DNA of 64,000 nucleotides from Sorangium cellulosum (GTDB lineage: Bacteria; Myxococcota_A; Polyangia; Polyangiales; Polyangiaceae), in NCBI RefSeq assembly GCF_004135735.1, contig NZ_CP012670.1, positions 6,092,501 to 6,156,500 on the forward strand, written 5' to 3'. The translations under genes and the position numbers were made by a program. The notes under the pieces were generated by a model. The model saw nothing but the letters and a program-made list of their open reading frames with translations. It searched no databases and was not told the origin of the DNA. Below are positions 1 to 10,900 of this stretch, in pieces (the stretch's first letter is position 1; each line of letters opens with the position of its first letter).

Positions 1-2
1 CG

Positions 3-188
3 CCGCTGTTCAACGTGACCGGGAACCCGGCCATGTCCGTGCCGCTGCACATGACCGCCGACGGCCTGCCGGTGGGCGTGCAGTTCGCCGGCCGGTACGC
101 GGACGAGGCCACCTTGCTGCGGCTTGCCGGGCAGCTCGAGCAGGCGGCGCCGTGGGCCGGGCGCCGGCCCGCGGTCTGCGCGGCGTGA
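3..188 (+). CDS. Amidase-signature protein, C-terminal fragment
   Basis: The window opens inside this gene; only the last 61 residues are visible. The stretch [14 protein letters not shown] followed by [11 protein letters not shown] is the conserved C-terminal part of amidase-signature hydrolases (GatA, fatty-acid amide hydrolase and aryl-acylamidase relatives), where small residues and the GLPVGVQ strand close the active-site core. The catalytic Ser-Ser-Lys lies upstream, outside the window, so the substrate cannot be judged. It ends with PAVCAA and TGA at 186-188. The following 127 bases up to the convergent gene at 316 hold no gene I can see. The family call is firm; the specific enzyme is not. 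Confidence 0.8.
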   Translation, partial: PLFNVTGNPAMSVPLHMTADGLPVGVQFAGRYADEATLLRLAGQLEQAAPWAGRRPAVCAA

Positions 189-315
189 GCGGCGCCGCGC
201 CGGCGGCGACCGCGGGGCGCCCGGCCCGCGCTCGACCGGTCCCGGCACGGGCGGCCCCGGGCTCGCGGGCGCGCGGCGCCGCCGGAGACGCGGAGCGCGG
301 GCGCTCAGAAGGCGC

Positions 316-1050
316 TCAGAACACGACGCGCAGGCCCACGCCCAGGGGGCCTGCCCCCGCCGCCGGCGCGGCCGCCGCGCCCGGGCCGACGAGGAGGCGC
401 GCGCCGGCGGCAGGCGCGCCGACCTCGACGCCCTTCCGCACCCGCCGCCGGCCGAACGCGAAGAGCGGCAGGCCCACGGCGACCGCGGCGGCCCCCGCGA
501 TCGCGGTCGCGACCGCCGCGTCGTAGCCCGGGCGGCGGCCGTGCACGGGGACGTCCTCGCCGCGGGTCGCCACGATCACCGAGATTCCACCGAGCACGGC
601 GGCCCCGCCCAGGCTCGCGAGCACGATCCCGGAGACCGTCATCGCGGTGCTGTACCGCTCCGTCGTCCGCGCCTTGAACTCGTCGAAGGCCCACGCCGTC
701 ACCTCGAGATCCGCCTCGATCCGGCGCAGCCTGGCCTGCTGCTCCTCGTCCGGGCCGAGCCGCTCGAGGACGGCGATCTGGCGCTCGAGCGCCGCGATGC
801 GCGCCTCGTACGCGGCGACCGTCTGCTCCCACGTGGCCCCCGGCGGGACGCCGGGCAGCGCCGGGCTGGCCCGGGGCGCGGACGACGGGGGCGAGAGGGC
901 CGCTGCGTGGCCCTCCGGCGTCTGCGCCGTCGCGCTCGACGCCGGCGCGGCGGCGCCGAGGATCAGCGCGACCGCGAGGCGAGCCCGCGCCGCGCCGCGA
1001 CGCCCGGGGAGCGCGCGCCGGCGCGCGGGATGGGGAGGGCCTTGTTCCAT
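316..1050 (-). CDS. Small membrane-anchored coiled-coil protein, function unknown
   Basis: I chose the ATG at 1050 (MEQGPPHP, 244 residues); the same frame stays open to 1362 but the extra residues look non-coding. Residues about 24-43 form a signal peptide or first membrane segment ending in a small-residue cleavage-like site (SSATAQ). Residues about 70-115 are predicted coiled coil (YEARIAALERQIAVLER and RLRRIEADLEV). Two further hydrophobic stretches follow (about 128-155 and 173-195), the second ending in FGRRRVRKG, a positive-inside anchor. The Gly/Ala-rich tail ends VGLRVVF, reminiscent of a terminal beta-strand. I do not recognise a family. Proteins of this layout recur in myxobacteria beside unrelated genes, so context gives no function. 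Confidence 0.55.
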   Translation of the reverse strand: MEQGPPHPARRRALPGRRGAARARLAVALILGAAAPASSATAQTPEGHAAALSPPSSAPRASPALPGVPPGATWEQTVAAYEARIAALERQIAVLERLGPDEEQQARLRRIEADLEVTAWAFDEFKARTTERYSTAMTVSGIVLASLGGAAVLGGISVIVATRGEDVPVHGRRPGYDAAVATAIAGAAAVAVGLPLFAFGRRRVRKGVEVGAPAAGARLLVGPGAAAAPAAGAGPLGVGLRVVF

Positions 1051-1279
1051 CGATCCGGCCTCACGCCCTAACAGAGCACGACGACGACCGCCAATTTCGG
1101 CCGTCACCCGTGCGGACCGCAGGTCTGCCGCGAGGCGCGCACCGCCCTGGCAGGGCGACGAGCCGCCGCGCGCTCGCCGCGCGCGCAGCGCGGGCCCCGC
1201 GGCCCCGCCGTGTCTCCGTGTCGTCGTGACCCAGCGTCTTCCCGGGGCGCGCGCCCGCCCGTGATAGCCTGCCGGCAGC

Positions 1280-2035
1280 ATGACCGAGCTACTGGGCCTC
1301 GTGTTCTCTCCGTGGACCGAGAAGGCGCGCTGGGCGCTCGACGTCCGGCGCGTCCCGTACACCTTCCGGCACTACCAGCCGATGATCGGCGAGCCGGCGC
1401 TCCGGCTGAAGCTCCGCCGGCTCAGGGGGCGCGTCACCGTCCCGGTGCTCACCACCGACGACGGGCGCGTGCTCACCGACTCGGCGGACATCGCGCGCTG
1501 GGCCGACGGGCGCGGCGAGGGCCCGGCGCTGTTCCCCGCGGAGCACGAGGCCGAGATCGCGCGGCTCGTCGCGCTGTCGGAGCGCGCGCTCGACGCCGGG
1601 CGCGCCCTCACGCTGTCGCGCATGCTGGCCGACGACGAGGCGCTCGCCGAGATGACGCCGCCGCCGATCCGCCGCAGGCTCGGTCCCCTCGCCCCGCGGC
1701 TCGGCGCGCTGGGGATACGCCGCACGCTCCGCAAGTACGACGGCCACAGGACCGACGGCGCGGCGCACCAGCGAACGCTGGTCTCCGCGCTGGACGAGAT
1801 CCGCGCGGCGCTCGCGCGGCAGGCCCCGGCCGAGGACGCGCCGAGGACGCTCCTCGGCCGCTTCACGTTCGCCGACATCGCGATGGCCCAGGCGCTCGTG
1901 GGTGTGGAGCCGCCGGCCGAGCTGAAGCTCGGCCCCGCCGGCCGGCGGTGCTGGTCCGATCCCGAGCTGCGCGAGCGCTACGCCGACCTGACGGCGTGGC
2001 GCGACGCGCTCTACCGCGCGTTCCGGGCGCGCTGA
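1280..2035 (+). CDS. Glutathione S-transferase-like protein
   Basis: This 251-residue protein begins with a thioredoxin-fold domain: LVFSPWTEKARWALD places the S-P-W-T-x-K motif of GST families at residues 8-17, followed by the betaalphabeta section with TVPVLTTDDGRVLTDSADI, where V-P-V-L carries the cis-Pro and the D-S pair would bind the gamma-glutamyl group of glutathione. The rest is helical, including FTFADIAMAQAL, which matches the N-capping box and D-I-A signature of the GST C-terminal domain. It probably conjugates or reduces electrophilic small molecules in the cytosol using glutathione. Its length is normal. It stands alone on the plus strand and converges on the P450 gene 26 bases away. 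The family call is good; the substrate is unknown. Confidence 0.75.
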   Translation: MTELLGLVFSPWTEKARWALDVRRVPYTFRHYQPMIGEPALRLKLRRLRGRVTVPVLTTDDGRVLTDSADIARWADGRGEGPALFPAEHEAEIARLVALSERALDAGRALTLSRMLADDEALAEMTPPPIRRRLGPLAPRLGALGIRRTLRKYDGHRTDGAAHQRTLVSALDEIRAALARQAPAEDAPRTLLGRFTFADIAMAQALVGVEPPAELKLGPAGRRCWSDPELRERYADLTAWRDALYRAFRAR

Positions 2036-2061
2036 CCGCCGCGCCCTGGCGCGCCGCGCCG

Positions 2062-3519
2062 TCAGGCCCGGGCGGCGTGCGGGCAGCCGCCGTGCGGCGA
2101 GGCGGCCTCCGTGGGCCGCCCCTTCCCCTGCCCCGCCGGCGTCGCGCGCGCCGCCCTCACCGGCTCTCGCCGCCGGCAGAGCATGCGCATGCCGTTCACC
2201 GGCTGCAGCGAGATGAAGCCGCGGCACCGCGGGTCGAAGCCCGGGACCAGCCGGAGCCGGTAGCGCTGCAGCGCCATCGCCACCATGATCTTGCCCTCGA
2301 GCTGCCCCATGAACTCGCCCAGACAGATCCGCTGGCCGGCGCCGAAGGGGATGAAGGCGAGCTTGTCGTCCGCGCCTCGCCGGTGGTCCGCGAAGCGCTC
2401 GGGCAAGAACCGCAGCGGATCGCGCCAGAACGCCGGGTGCCGGTGCGTCACCCACGGGACGATGGCGACCGTCGACCCCGCGGCGACGGCGTGGCCGCCG
2501 AGGACGTCGTCCTCCACGGGGCTGCGGAGGATGAACGGCACGGACGGCAGGAGCCGGAGGCACTCGTTGAAGACCATGGCGAGGTAGGGCATCGACTCGA
2601 AGTCCTTCGCCGTCGGGGCGCGGCCGCCGAGGACGCGATCGATCTCGTCGGTGAGCCGGGCGCACACCTCGGGGTGCTGCGCGAGGAGGTACAGCGCCCA
2701 GGTGGCGGTGACGCTCGAGGTCTCGTGGCCCACCATCAGGATGGTCTTGATCTCGTCCCGGATCTGCTCGCGGCTCATCCGCGCGCCGGTCTCGGGATCG
2801 ACCGAGCTCATGAGGCGCACGAGCACGTTGTCCGCGTCGCCCGCGCCGCGCTGGTAGCCGTCGATGATGTCGTCGATCACGGCGTGCACGCGGTCCATGG
2901 CGCGGCGGAAGCGGAGGTGGCTCGGCAGCGGCCAGGACAGGGGCGGGTTGGCCAGCGAGTACATGCGCCGGAGCGCGATCGAGAGCGCGTACTTGAACGC
3001 GCGGCGGACGGTATCCGTGTGGGCCGAGAGCGCGGCGCCGAAGAACGCCTCGCCCGCGATGCCGAACGTGACGTCCATCATGTCGTCGTTGATGTCGCGC
3101 TCGAACTCGCCCGCGTGGGCGTCCCAGCGCCGCAGCAGCGCCTCCATGTGGGCGACGATGATGGGAACGAACGTGAGGGTGTTGGCGTGATTGAACTGCG
3201 GCTGCACGTGCCGGCGCTGGCGCCGCCAGAGCTCTCCCTCGCTGTTCACGAGGCCCCACCCCAGCACCGGGACGAGCTCGTGATACCGCTTTCCCTTGGG
3301 GTAATTCCGGACGTTGGCCCGGAGGACGTGCGCGATGTCGTCCGGGTGAAACGCTAGGACGAAGTCCTCGGCGCCGGGCGCGCGCAGGCGCACGACGTCG
3401 CCGTACCGCGCGAAGAGATCCTCGTAATGCCGCATGTTGCCGGTCCTGAAGCTCGCCAGGTACCGCAGGCTGCCGAGCGGGCCGGGGCCCGGGAACTGCC
3501 GATCACGACGACGACTCAT
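2062..3519 (-). CDS. Cytochrome P450 monooxygenase
   Basis: This 485-residue soluble P450 has every core signature: the oxygen-binding I-helix motif GHETS at 264-268, the K-helix ExxR at E319-R322 (ECLR), a PERF motif at 373-376, and the haem loop FGAGQRICLG at 392-401 with Cys399 as thiolate ligand. It resembles CYP102/CYP110-like fatty-acid hydroxylases more than short terpene P450s, but this is inference. No reductase is fused or adjacent, so redox partners must come from elsewhere. A strong Shine-Dalgarno (GGAGGAG) lies just before the ATG. It follows the ACP-reductase gene by 52 bases on the same strand, so it probably oxidises the product of the megasynthase. The last 45 residues are a low-complexity Ala/Arg/Gly tail beyond the usual P450 end. 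Confidence 0.93.
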   Translation of the reverse strand: MSRRRDRQFPGPGPLGSLRYLASFRTGNMRHYEDLFARYGDVVRLRAPGAEDFVLAFHPDDIAHVLRANVRNYPKGKRYHELVPVLGWGLVNSEGELWRRQRRHVQPQFNHANTLTFVPIIVAHMEALLRRWDAHAGEFERDINDDMMDVTFGIAGEAFFGAALSAHTDTVRRAFKYALSIALRRMYSLANPPLSWPLPSHLRFRRAMDRVHAVIDDIIDGYQRGAGDADNVLVRLMSSVDPETGARMSREQIRDEIKTILMVGHETSSVTATWALYLLAQHPEVCARLTDEIDRVLGGRAPTAKDFESMPYLAMVFNECLRLLPSVPFILRSPVEDDVLGGHAVAAGSTVAIVPWVTHRHPAFWRDPLRFLPERFADHRRGADDKLAFIPFGAGQRICLGEFMGQLEGKIMVAMALQRYRLRLVPGFDPRCRGFISLQPVNGMRMLCRRREPVRAARATPAGQGKGRPTEAASPHGGCPHAARA

Positions 3520-3571
3520 GACTCCTCCTTCCCCGTGAATGAACGTGAACCAGCGCCGGTACCCCGGGCCC

Positions 3572-4768
3572 TCAGACGCACAGCGAGCCGCCTCCGTCGA
3601 CGGTGAGCGTCGCGCCGTTGATCCTCCGCGCCCCGTCGGACAGGAGGAGCAGGACTGCCTCGGCGACGTCCTCCTCGGTGCAGAGCCGCCCGCCCGGCGT
3701 GCGCGACTCCCAGTACGGGAGGATCCGCGCGTGGTCCGGGTAGCTGCTCGTCACGTGGCCGTAGATCGGGCCGGCGGCGACGCAGTTGACCTGCACGTTG
3801 CGCGGCGCGAGCTCGACGGCGAGCGCGCGCGTGAGCGACTCCACCGCGGCCTTCACGGCGCCCATGGCGCCGAAGTGCTCGAGGTACCGCGCCGATCCGT
3901 TCGAGGACAGCGCGACGATCCGCCCGCCGCCCTGCCGCTCCATCAGCCGCGCCGCGCGGACGGCGCACTGGTGGTAGCCGATCACGTTCGTGCGGAACGC
4001 GAGCTCCCAGTGCTCCGGGGTCGTCTGCTCGAGGGGGCCGAAGCGGCCGTTGGACGCGTTGCTGACGAAGTGGTGCAGCTCGCCCACGTCGCGCGCGATG
4101 GCCTCGAAGAGCTTGTCGACGTGCGCGGCGTTGGCGACCGAGCCCCAGACGTGCACCGCGTCGCCGCCCGCGCCGCGGATCTCGTCGGCGACCGCCTCGC
4201 CGTCGTCCCGCGAGTGGAAGCTGTTGACGACGACCCGCGCGCCGGCGCGCCCGAGCCGCGTCGCGATCACGCGGCCCAGCCCGCGGCTCGATCCGGTCAC
4301 GAGGACCGTCTTGCCCGCGAGCGAGGCCCCGGCGACGGCGCCCGGCCGCTGCGCGGCCGGAGCCGCCGGCGCGCGCGCGTCGGGGCGCGTGACGCCGTAT
4401 CCCGCCGGGTGGCCGCTCGCGTCCCCGGCGCCATGGCCCGCCACGTGGCCGTTCGCGTACCCGACGCCGTTCGGGGGCCCGCCGCCGTCCGCGACGCCGC
4501 TCCGCGGCGCCGCGCCGGCGCGCGCCGCGAGCGTGCGCGCGAGCAGGTCGGCGACGCGCGCCACCGTGCGGAGCTCGTCGGGCGCCGCCTTGAGCGCGCC
4601 CGGCAAGGCGAACTCCGCGCTCAGCGCCGCGAGGATCTCGCTGCGCTTCACGGAGTCGATGCCGAGATCCTGCTCCAGGTCGGCGTCGGGGGCGACGACC
4701 TCATCGGGGTAGCGCGTCATGCGCACGAAGACCGAGCGAACGTGTTCCAGCAGATCATGAGCGTGCAT
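3572..4768 (-). CDS. Acyl carrier protein fused to FabL-like SDR (enoyl reductase-like)
   Basis: I prefer the ATG at 4768 (398 residues) because a GAGG lies 8 bases upstream; an ATG at 4798 adds ten residues without a clear ribosome site. Residues 1-80 are an ACP: DLGIDSVKRSEIL puts the phosphopantetheine serine at Ser39, in the form typical of PUFA-synthase carriers. A Gly/Ala/Pro linker (about 85-148) leads to a short-chain dehydrogenase: TGSSRGLG nucleotide loop at 158-165, VSNASNG, LSSNGSARYLEHF, VNCVAAGPI and a TVDGGGSL end. These strings resemble FabL (type III enoyl-ACP reductase). In FabL the catalytic pair is Tyr-x6-Lys; here the aligned positions are Phe299 and Lys306, with Tyr295 four residues earlier. 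It probably carries and reduces the chain made by the upstream megasynthase, which has no ACP of its own. Whether it is an active reductase is open. Confidence 0.85.
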   Translation of the reverse strand: MHAHDLLEHVRSVFVRMTRYPDEVVAPDADLEQDLGIDSVKRSEILAALSAEFALPGALKAAPDELRTVARVADLLARTLAARAGAAPRSGVADGGGPPNGVGYANGHVAGHGAGDASGHPAGYGVTRPDARAPAAPAAQRPGAVAGASLAGKTVLVTGSSRGLGRVIATRLGRAGARVVVNSFHSRDDGEAVADEIRGAGGDAVHVWGSVANAAHVDKLFEAIARDVGELHHFVSNASNGRFGPLEQTTPEHWELAFRTNVIGYHQCAVRAARLMERQGGGRIVALSSNGSARYLEHFGAMGAVKAAVESLTRALAVELAPRNVQVNCVAAGPIYGHVTSSYPDHARILPYWESRTPGGRLCTEEDVAEAVLLLLSDGARRINGATLTVDGGGSLCV

Positions 4769-4923
4769 CGTCGAAACCTCGTGAGTTATGAGAGCCATTC
4801 ATCGATGAGCGCCGGCCGGCGGGACCGGCGCGGCCGCGACGAGCGCGAACGCGCGGGTCAGCACCGACCGGCCAAAGAACCCCGCCGCGCGCGCACGCGG
4901 ACTGCGGCCGGCGGGCGGCGGCG

Positions 4924-7900
4924 TCACGACGCCCCCAGCGACACCGGCGCCACGTCGCGCGCGTCCGCGGCCACGCGCCCGACGACGCGCCCCTCGAGCC
5001 CCTCGACGTCGAGCAGCACGCCGAGGGACGGGTCGATCGCCTGCGCCCACGCGCTCAGGACGCGATCGCCGGCGGCGGGCGGGACCGTGGCGACGAGCTG
5101 GACGGGGCCGCCCGCCGCGCGGATCGCGAGGTCGTTCGCGGCCGCGCCGAAGCGGATCCGCGCGACGGAGGCCGCGGCGCACACCGGCAGCGCGCCCGCG
5201 TCGTCGCGGCGCAGGACGCCCAGCGTGAGCAGGGCGTCGAGCAGCAGGAACGGCGTCGCGGCCGCGCGCAGCCGCTCGAGGGCGCGGTCCGCCGGGGCGC
5301 GGAACCGGCCGGACTTGAGCGAGCCCCCGAGCACGAACGAGCCGAGGTGATCGAACCAGCCCGCGTGCTGGAGCGGCGCGCCGCGGCTCACGTAGGGATC
5401 GCGGAGCGTCGGCCCCTCGACCCGCCCGGCGTGCCGCGGCGCGAGGTCGTCGCGCGCCGGGCCGAGCTCGACGACGCAGCTCGCGAAGACCACGCCGGCG
5501 CGGAGGACCACGCCCGACTTGTGGACGAAGTCGCCGCGCACCTCGACCGCGACCGCCACGCGGCCGCCGGCGAGCCGCTCGCGGCGCGTCGTCACCGTGC
5601 GCACGTCGCGGCCGGCCTCGTCGGGCAGGCGCAGGAGCTCGTGGAAGCGCACGTCGCGGACCTCGCGGACGAGGGCGCGGCCCTCCGCCGCGGCCTCGAG
5701 CGCGTGCCGGACGGCCAGCTCGACCAGGAACGCGCCGGCCGCGACGGCGCTGGAGCGCGCCCGGTGGTCGGCCAGCCACGGATCGACGCGCGGGTCGAGC
5801 GTCCACGCGCGGCCCTCTGCGCTCGCCGGCGCGCGGGCCGCCGCGATGCGCGGGGCGAAGCGCTCGATCTCGCTGTCGGTGAGCAGGACCTGGGCCGCGC
5901 CGACGGGCCGCTCGGCCACGAGCTCCAGGAAGAGCCGCCGCCCCTCGTCCGGCTCCACGCCGCGGAGCCCGCGCGCCGCGCCGAGCGCGCTGTACTCCGA
6001 CCCCGCGGTCATGCCGACGCCGTTCCAGCCGAGCCAGGCGATGCTGGACCACGGCCCCTCGTCCGCCTCGGCCGCGAAGTACGCCGCGGCGCGGTTCAGC
6101 GCCTCGTTGGCCGCGCCGTAGTCGGGCTGTCCGTCGTTCCCGAGCGCGCTGAACGCCGACGTGACGAGGTGGACGTGCGGGCGGGCGGCGGGCAGGTGGC
6201 GCGCGAGCGCGCGGCGGAGGTGGCCCAGGCCCGCGAGCTTCGTGTCGATGATCCGCTCGAACAGCTCGAGCGACTTCGACGGGAGCCGGCTCGACGCCTG
6301 GATGCCGGCGCCGTGCACGATCAGATCGATCCGGCCGTACGCCGCCGCGACGGCCGCGACGGCCCGGTCGACGTCCTCGGCGCACGTCACGTCGACCGCG
6401 TGGTAGTCGACGCCGCCGCCGCCTCTGGCCCCGGCCAGCGCGCGCAGGCGCGCGAGGACCTGGTGCGCCTCGCGCGCCGCGCGGACGCGCGCGTAGCGCT
6501 CGCGCAGCGCGGGCATCCGCAGGCCTCGGTCGGCGCGCAGCGCCTCGGCGTAGAAGTCCCGCTCGTACGCGTCGAGCTCCGCGTCGGTCATCGCGAGCGC
6601 GCGCGGCGGGGCGTCCTCGAGCCGCGAGCGGCCGAGGAGCACGGCGCGGCAGCCGAAGCGCTCGATCAGGCCCTCGACGAGGTGCGCCGTGATGCCGCGC
6701 GCGCCGCCCGTCACGAGCGCGACCGCGCCCTCGCCGAGGGTGGGCGTCGCCCGCTCGGGCGGCGCCGAGGCGCCGCGGGCGAGCTGCACCACGTGCCGCG
6801 CGCCGCCCAGGTCGACCACCTCCTCGGGCGTGGCCGGCCGGGCGCGCCGCCACTCGTCGTGGAGCGCGCCGAGCGCCGCCGCGACCTCGCGCGCGTCCGC
6901 GTGGACGACCCGCACGTCGCCGCCCGGCAGCTCGCGCGCCAGCGACTTCACGAAGCCGCCGACCGCGCCGCCCTCGGGCGCGAGCCGCCCGGCCGGGTCC
7001 ACGGCGCCGACGACGAGGGCGGCGAAGGCCACGTCGCCGCGCGCGATGGCGTCGTAGTAGCGGCGCGCCGCGCCGAACAGCGCGCGCAGCGCCGGCCGGT
7101 ACGAGCCCGGCGCGCCGTCGAGGAACGCGCGCGCGTCCGCGGCCCGGGTCAGCACGGCGACCGCGTCGATGTCGTCGGGCGCGAGGGCCTCGAGCGACGC
7201 GCGGAGCCGCTGCTCGTCGCGCGCGTCGATCCACGGGCCCGCGCCGCCGCCGGCCCCGGCGCCGCTCGCCGCGGCGCCTCGCGGGTCGCCGCTCGCCGCG
7301 GAGACGGCGTCCTCCAGGGGGGCGACGGCGAGGACGCGCGCGCGCTCCTCGGCGGAGCGCGCGGCGCGCCGCACGTCCGCGGCCAGCGCCGCGTCGGCGC
7401 ACACGTAGAGGACGCGGGACGGGGCGCGCGCCGCGGGCGCCGTCGCCGGCGCGGGCGCGATCTCGGGGACGTGGACGTGGATCGGCGTGCCCGTCGCGAA
7501 GCCCGTGGACGCGGGCGCCGGCGCGACGCGGGCGGCGAGGGGCTCGGCGCTCGTGACATGGATCGCGCGGGGATCGGACGGCCAGCGCACGAGCGCGGCG
7601 CCGCGAGGGCGCGCGCCCTGGATCGCCGCGTGGAGCTCGACGGCGCCCTCGGCCCCGCGCAGCCACGCGCGCCCTCGGCCGACCGCGAGCTCGCGGCCGG
7701 CGGCGTCGCCCTCCGCGCCTCCGACGCGGAGGCGCGCGAGCACCGGGAAGGCGTTGCGCGCGGCCGTGGCCTCGGTGCACAGCGCGACGAGCAGCGCCGC
7801 CTCGCCCACGGGCCGCGGGTCCGAGGCCGCGGACGCCCCGCGCGCGACGTCGTCGCTGAAGGCGTTCACGGCCCCGGCGAGCACGACGTCGCAGTCCTCG

Positions 7901-10900
7901 TCGAGCACGAGATCGGCGATCGCGAGCGCGTCGAGCAGCGAGGCGCCGGAGGTGTCGACGACGAAGTTCGGCCCGCGCAGGCCGAGGACGTTGGCGACGC
8001 GCCCGGAGATGACGTTCGGCATGTTGCCCGGCTGCGTGTACGGCCCCGTCGCGGGGGAGCCCGCGCGGAGCGCGTCGACCGCCGCGGCGGCGAGCGCCGG
8101 GCGCACGCCGCGCGCGCGGAGCACCCGCGCCACGCGGTCGCCGAAGATCCGCTCGTTCGCGCGCGCGCCGCGGCGCGTCTTGCCCTCGTGGCCGATGACG
8201 ACGCCGATGCGATCGCCGAGGTCGCGCGCGGGCAGCGCCGCGAGCGCGCGCTCCGCGGCCATCGCCGCGAGGAGCTGCGACGGATCCATCGCCTCGAGCG
8301 CGTCGGGGAGGACCTTCGCGCGGGCCGGCAGCCGGAGCGCGCGCTCGTCGAACGCGAGGGCGTCCGAGGGCGCGTCCGCGGGCGCGCCGGAGGCGCCGGG
8401 GAACACCGCCCCCAGCCCGACGACGCAGAGCGCGCGGCGCGCGTCGCGCGGCCGCGGGCGCGGCGCGTGCCGGCCGGGCTGGAACTCCTCGACGACGAGG
8501 TGGGCGTTGGTGCCGCCGAAGCCGAAGCTGTCGAGCGCGGCCCGCAGCGGGCCCGCGCCCGCGGCGGGCCACGGGGCGACCGCCGTCGGGATGAAGAACG
8601 GCGAGCGCGCGAGATCGATGCGCGGGTTCGGCGCCTCGAACCCGTGCTGCGGGAAGATCGCGCGCTCGCGCATCGCGAGCACGACCTTGATGAGCGACGC
8701 GACGCCGGCGGTCCAGCCCGTGTGGCCGAGCAGCGACTTGACGCTGCCCAGGGCGACGCGCGGCGCGCCCGCGTCGCCGGCGAACACCTCCCCGAGCGCC
8801 TGGAGCTCGGTGGCGTCGCCGACCGGCGTCGCCGTGGCGTGCGCCTCGACGTACTGCACGGAGCGCGGCGCGACGCCGGCCCGCGCGTACGCGCGCCGCA
8901 TGGCCAGGCTCTGCCCGCTGCGCTGCGGCACCGTGACCGACGGGCTCGGGCCGTCGCTCGACACGCCGCTGCCGAGCAGCACCGCGAGGGGCCGCTCGCC
9001 GCGCCCCACGGCGTCGCCGAGCCGCTCGAGCACGACGACGGCGGCCCCCTCGCCGAACACGACGCCGTCGGCCGAGGCGTCGAGCGGGCGGCTGCCGGTC
9101 GCGGAGAGCCCGCCGAACTGCGAGAACTGGCACGCGTTCGGCGGGCCGGGCTGGTAGGCGCCGCCGGCGATCACGACGTCGGCGAGGCCGCGGCGCAGCA
9201 TCGCGGCGCCCAGGTGCACCGCGTACATCGACGACGCGCAGGCCGCGTCGACGATCACCGCGCGCGCGCCCTCCCCGACGACGTCGCGCACGACACGCGC
9301 GAGCGGCTCGAGGTGGCCGCGGCACGCCGCGCGCCGCTCGGCGTCGAGCCCGAGCCCGCCCGCGAGCGCGTCCACCACGGCCGCGCGGTCCGCCGCGTCC
9401 GCGCCGACGCCGGCGAGCGCCCGCTCGACGCCGAGCAGCAGCGTCGCCTCGTCGTGCTCGATCGAGCCGTCCGCCGTGGATCCGAGGATGCACGCGATCC
9501 TGAGCGGCGCGCGGCCCCTCAGCGCGGCCGCCTGCTCCCTGGCCTCGGCGAGCGCGCACGCGAGCATGCGGGCCGTCTTGGGCAGCCGCTCGAGCGCGCG
9601 GGCGTCGTACCCGGTGCGCCCCTCGAACGGCCCGAGCGCGTCGACGACGCCGGTCAGCAGGCTGTAGGTCTTGTCGGCGGCGCGGCCGGGGCACAGGAAG
9701 TCGGCCGCGAGTTCCGGGTGTCGCTCGCCGCGGTCGACGATCCCGCTCGTCCCGGCGCGTAGCTGCGCGAGGTAGGCGTCGACGCCGCCGGCCCCCGGCA
9801 GCACCGCGCCCATGCCGACGATCGCGATCGGCTCCGCGCCCGCCGGCGCGCCTCCGGCCTCGCGCGGGCCCGCCGCGGGCGCGGCCGGGCTCGCCGCCAG
9901 CCCCCCGGGGCTCGCCGCGGGCGCGGCCGGGCTCGCGGGCGCGGCGTCCGCGCGCGGGCGGCCGCCCTCCCCGCCCTCGCCGGGGAGCGGCGCGACCTCC
10001 GTCAGCGCGCGCCCCGCGGCGCAGAGCGCCTGGACGACGCGCCGGTGCTCGGCCACGACGTCCTCCCCGGCGCGGAACGCCGCGATCATGCGCAGCCCCG
10101 GCTCCGCCGGCGCGCTCCGCCGCGCGAGCGCCGTCAGGGTGCCGCCGCCGCCGCACTCGACGAAGGTGCGGACGCCCGCGGCGACCAGATCGCGGACCGC
10201 CGCCCCGAAGTCGAGCGGCGTCACGAGGTGCATGGGCAGGAGCCGCGCCGGCGCGAGCGGCCCCTCGCCGTAGTAAACGCGATCGATGGGCGAGTACGTG
10301 GCCAGCGCGGGCCGCGCCGCGGGGATGCGCCCGAGCGCGCTCGCGAACGGGCCGACCGCCGGCGCGAGCAGGGGCGAATGGAAGGCGTGGCGGCTCGCGA
10401 GCGCGGTGGCGCGGACGCCCGCGCCCGCGAGCCGCCGCGCGAGCGCCGCGATCCCGTCCGCCGACCCCGAAGCGACCGCCTGGTCGCTCGCGTTGACCAC
10501 CGCGACGAACACGTCGTCCCGGCCCAGCGCCCGCACCTCGTCGCGGAGGCGCTCCTCGCTGGCGTGCGCCGCGAGCATGCGGCCGGGCGGCGCGTCGCGG
10601 AGGGCGAGCGCCCGCCGGCCCACGATCTCGGCGGCCGTCGCGAGGGGGAAGGCGCCGCCCGCGGCGAGCGCGGCGATCTCCCCGAGGCTGTGCCCGGCCA
10701 CGACGTCCGCCTCGAGCCCTGCGGACCGGAGCAGCGCGACGGCGACGTGGTCCTGGAGCAGGATGCCGAGCTGATCGAGATCGGGGCACGCCTCGAGGGC
10801 GGCCCGCGCCTCCGCCTCGCCCCCGGCCGCGAGCGCCTCGATCGACGCGCCGAGCAGCGCGCGCGCCGCGGGCTCCGCCGCGGCGACGGCCTCCCGCGCC

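Noticed and set aside
5347-9762. A long plus-strand frame (1471 residues) opposite the megasynthase
   Set aside because: Antisense shadow of a G+C-rich gene; low-complexity charged product with no motifs.
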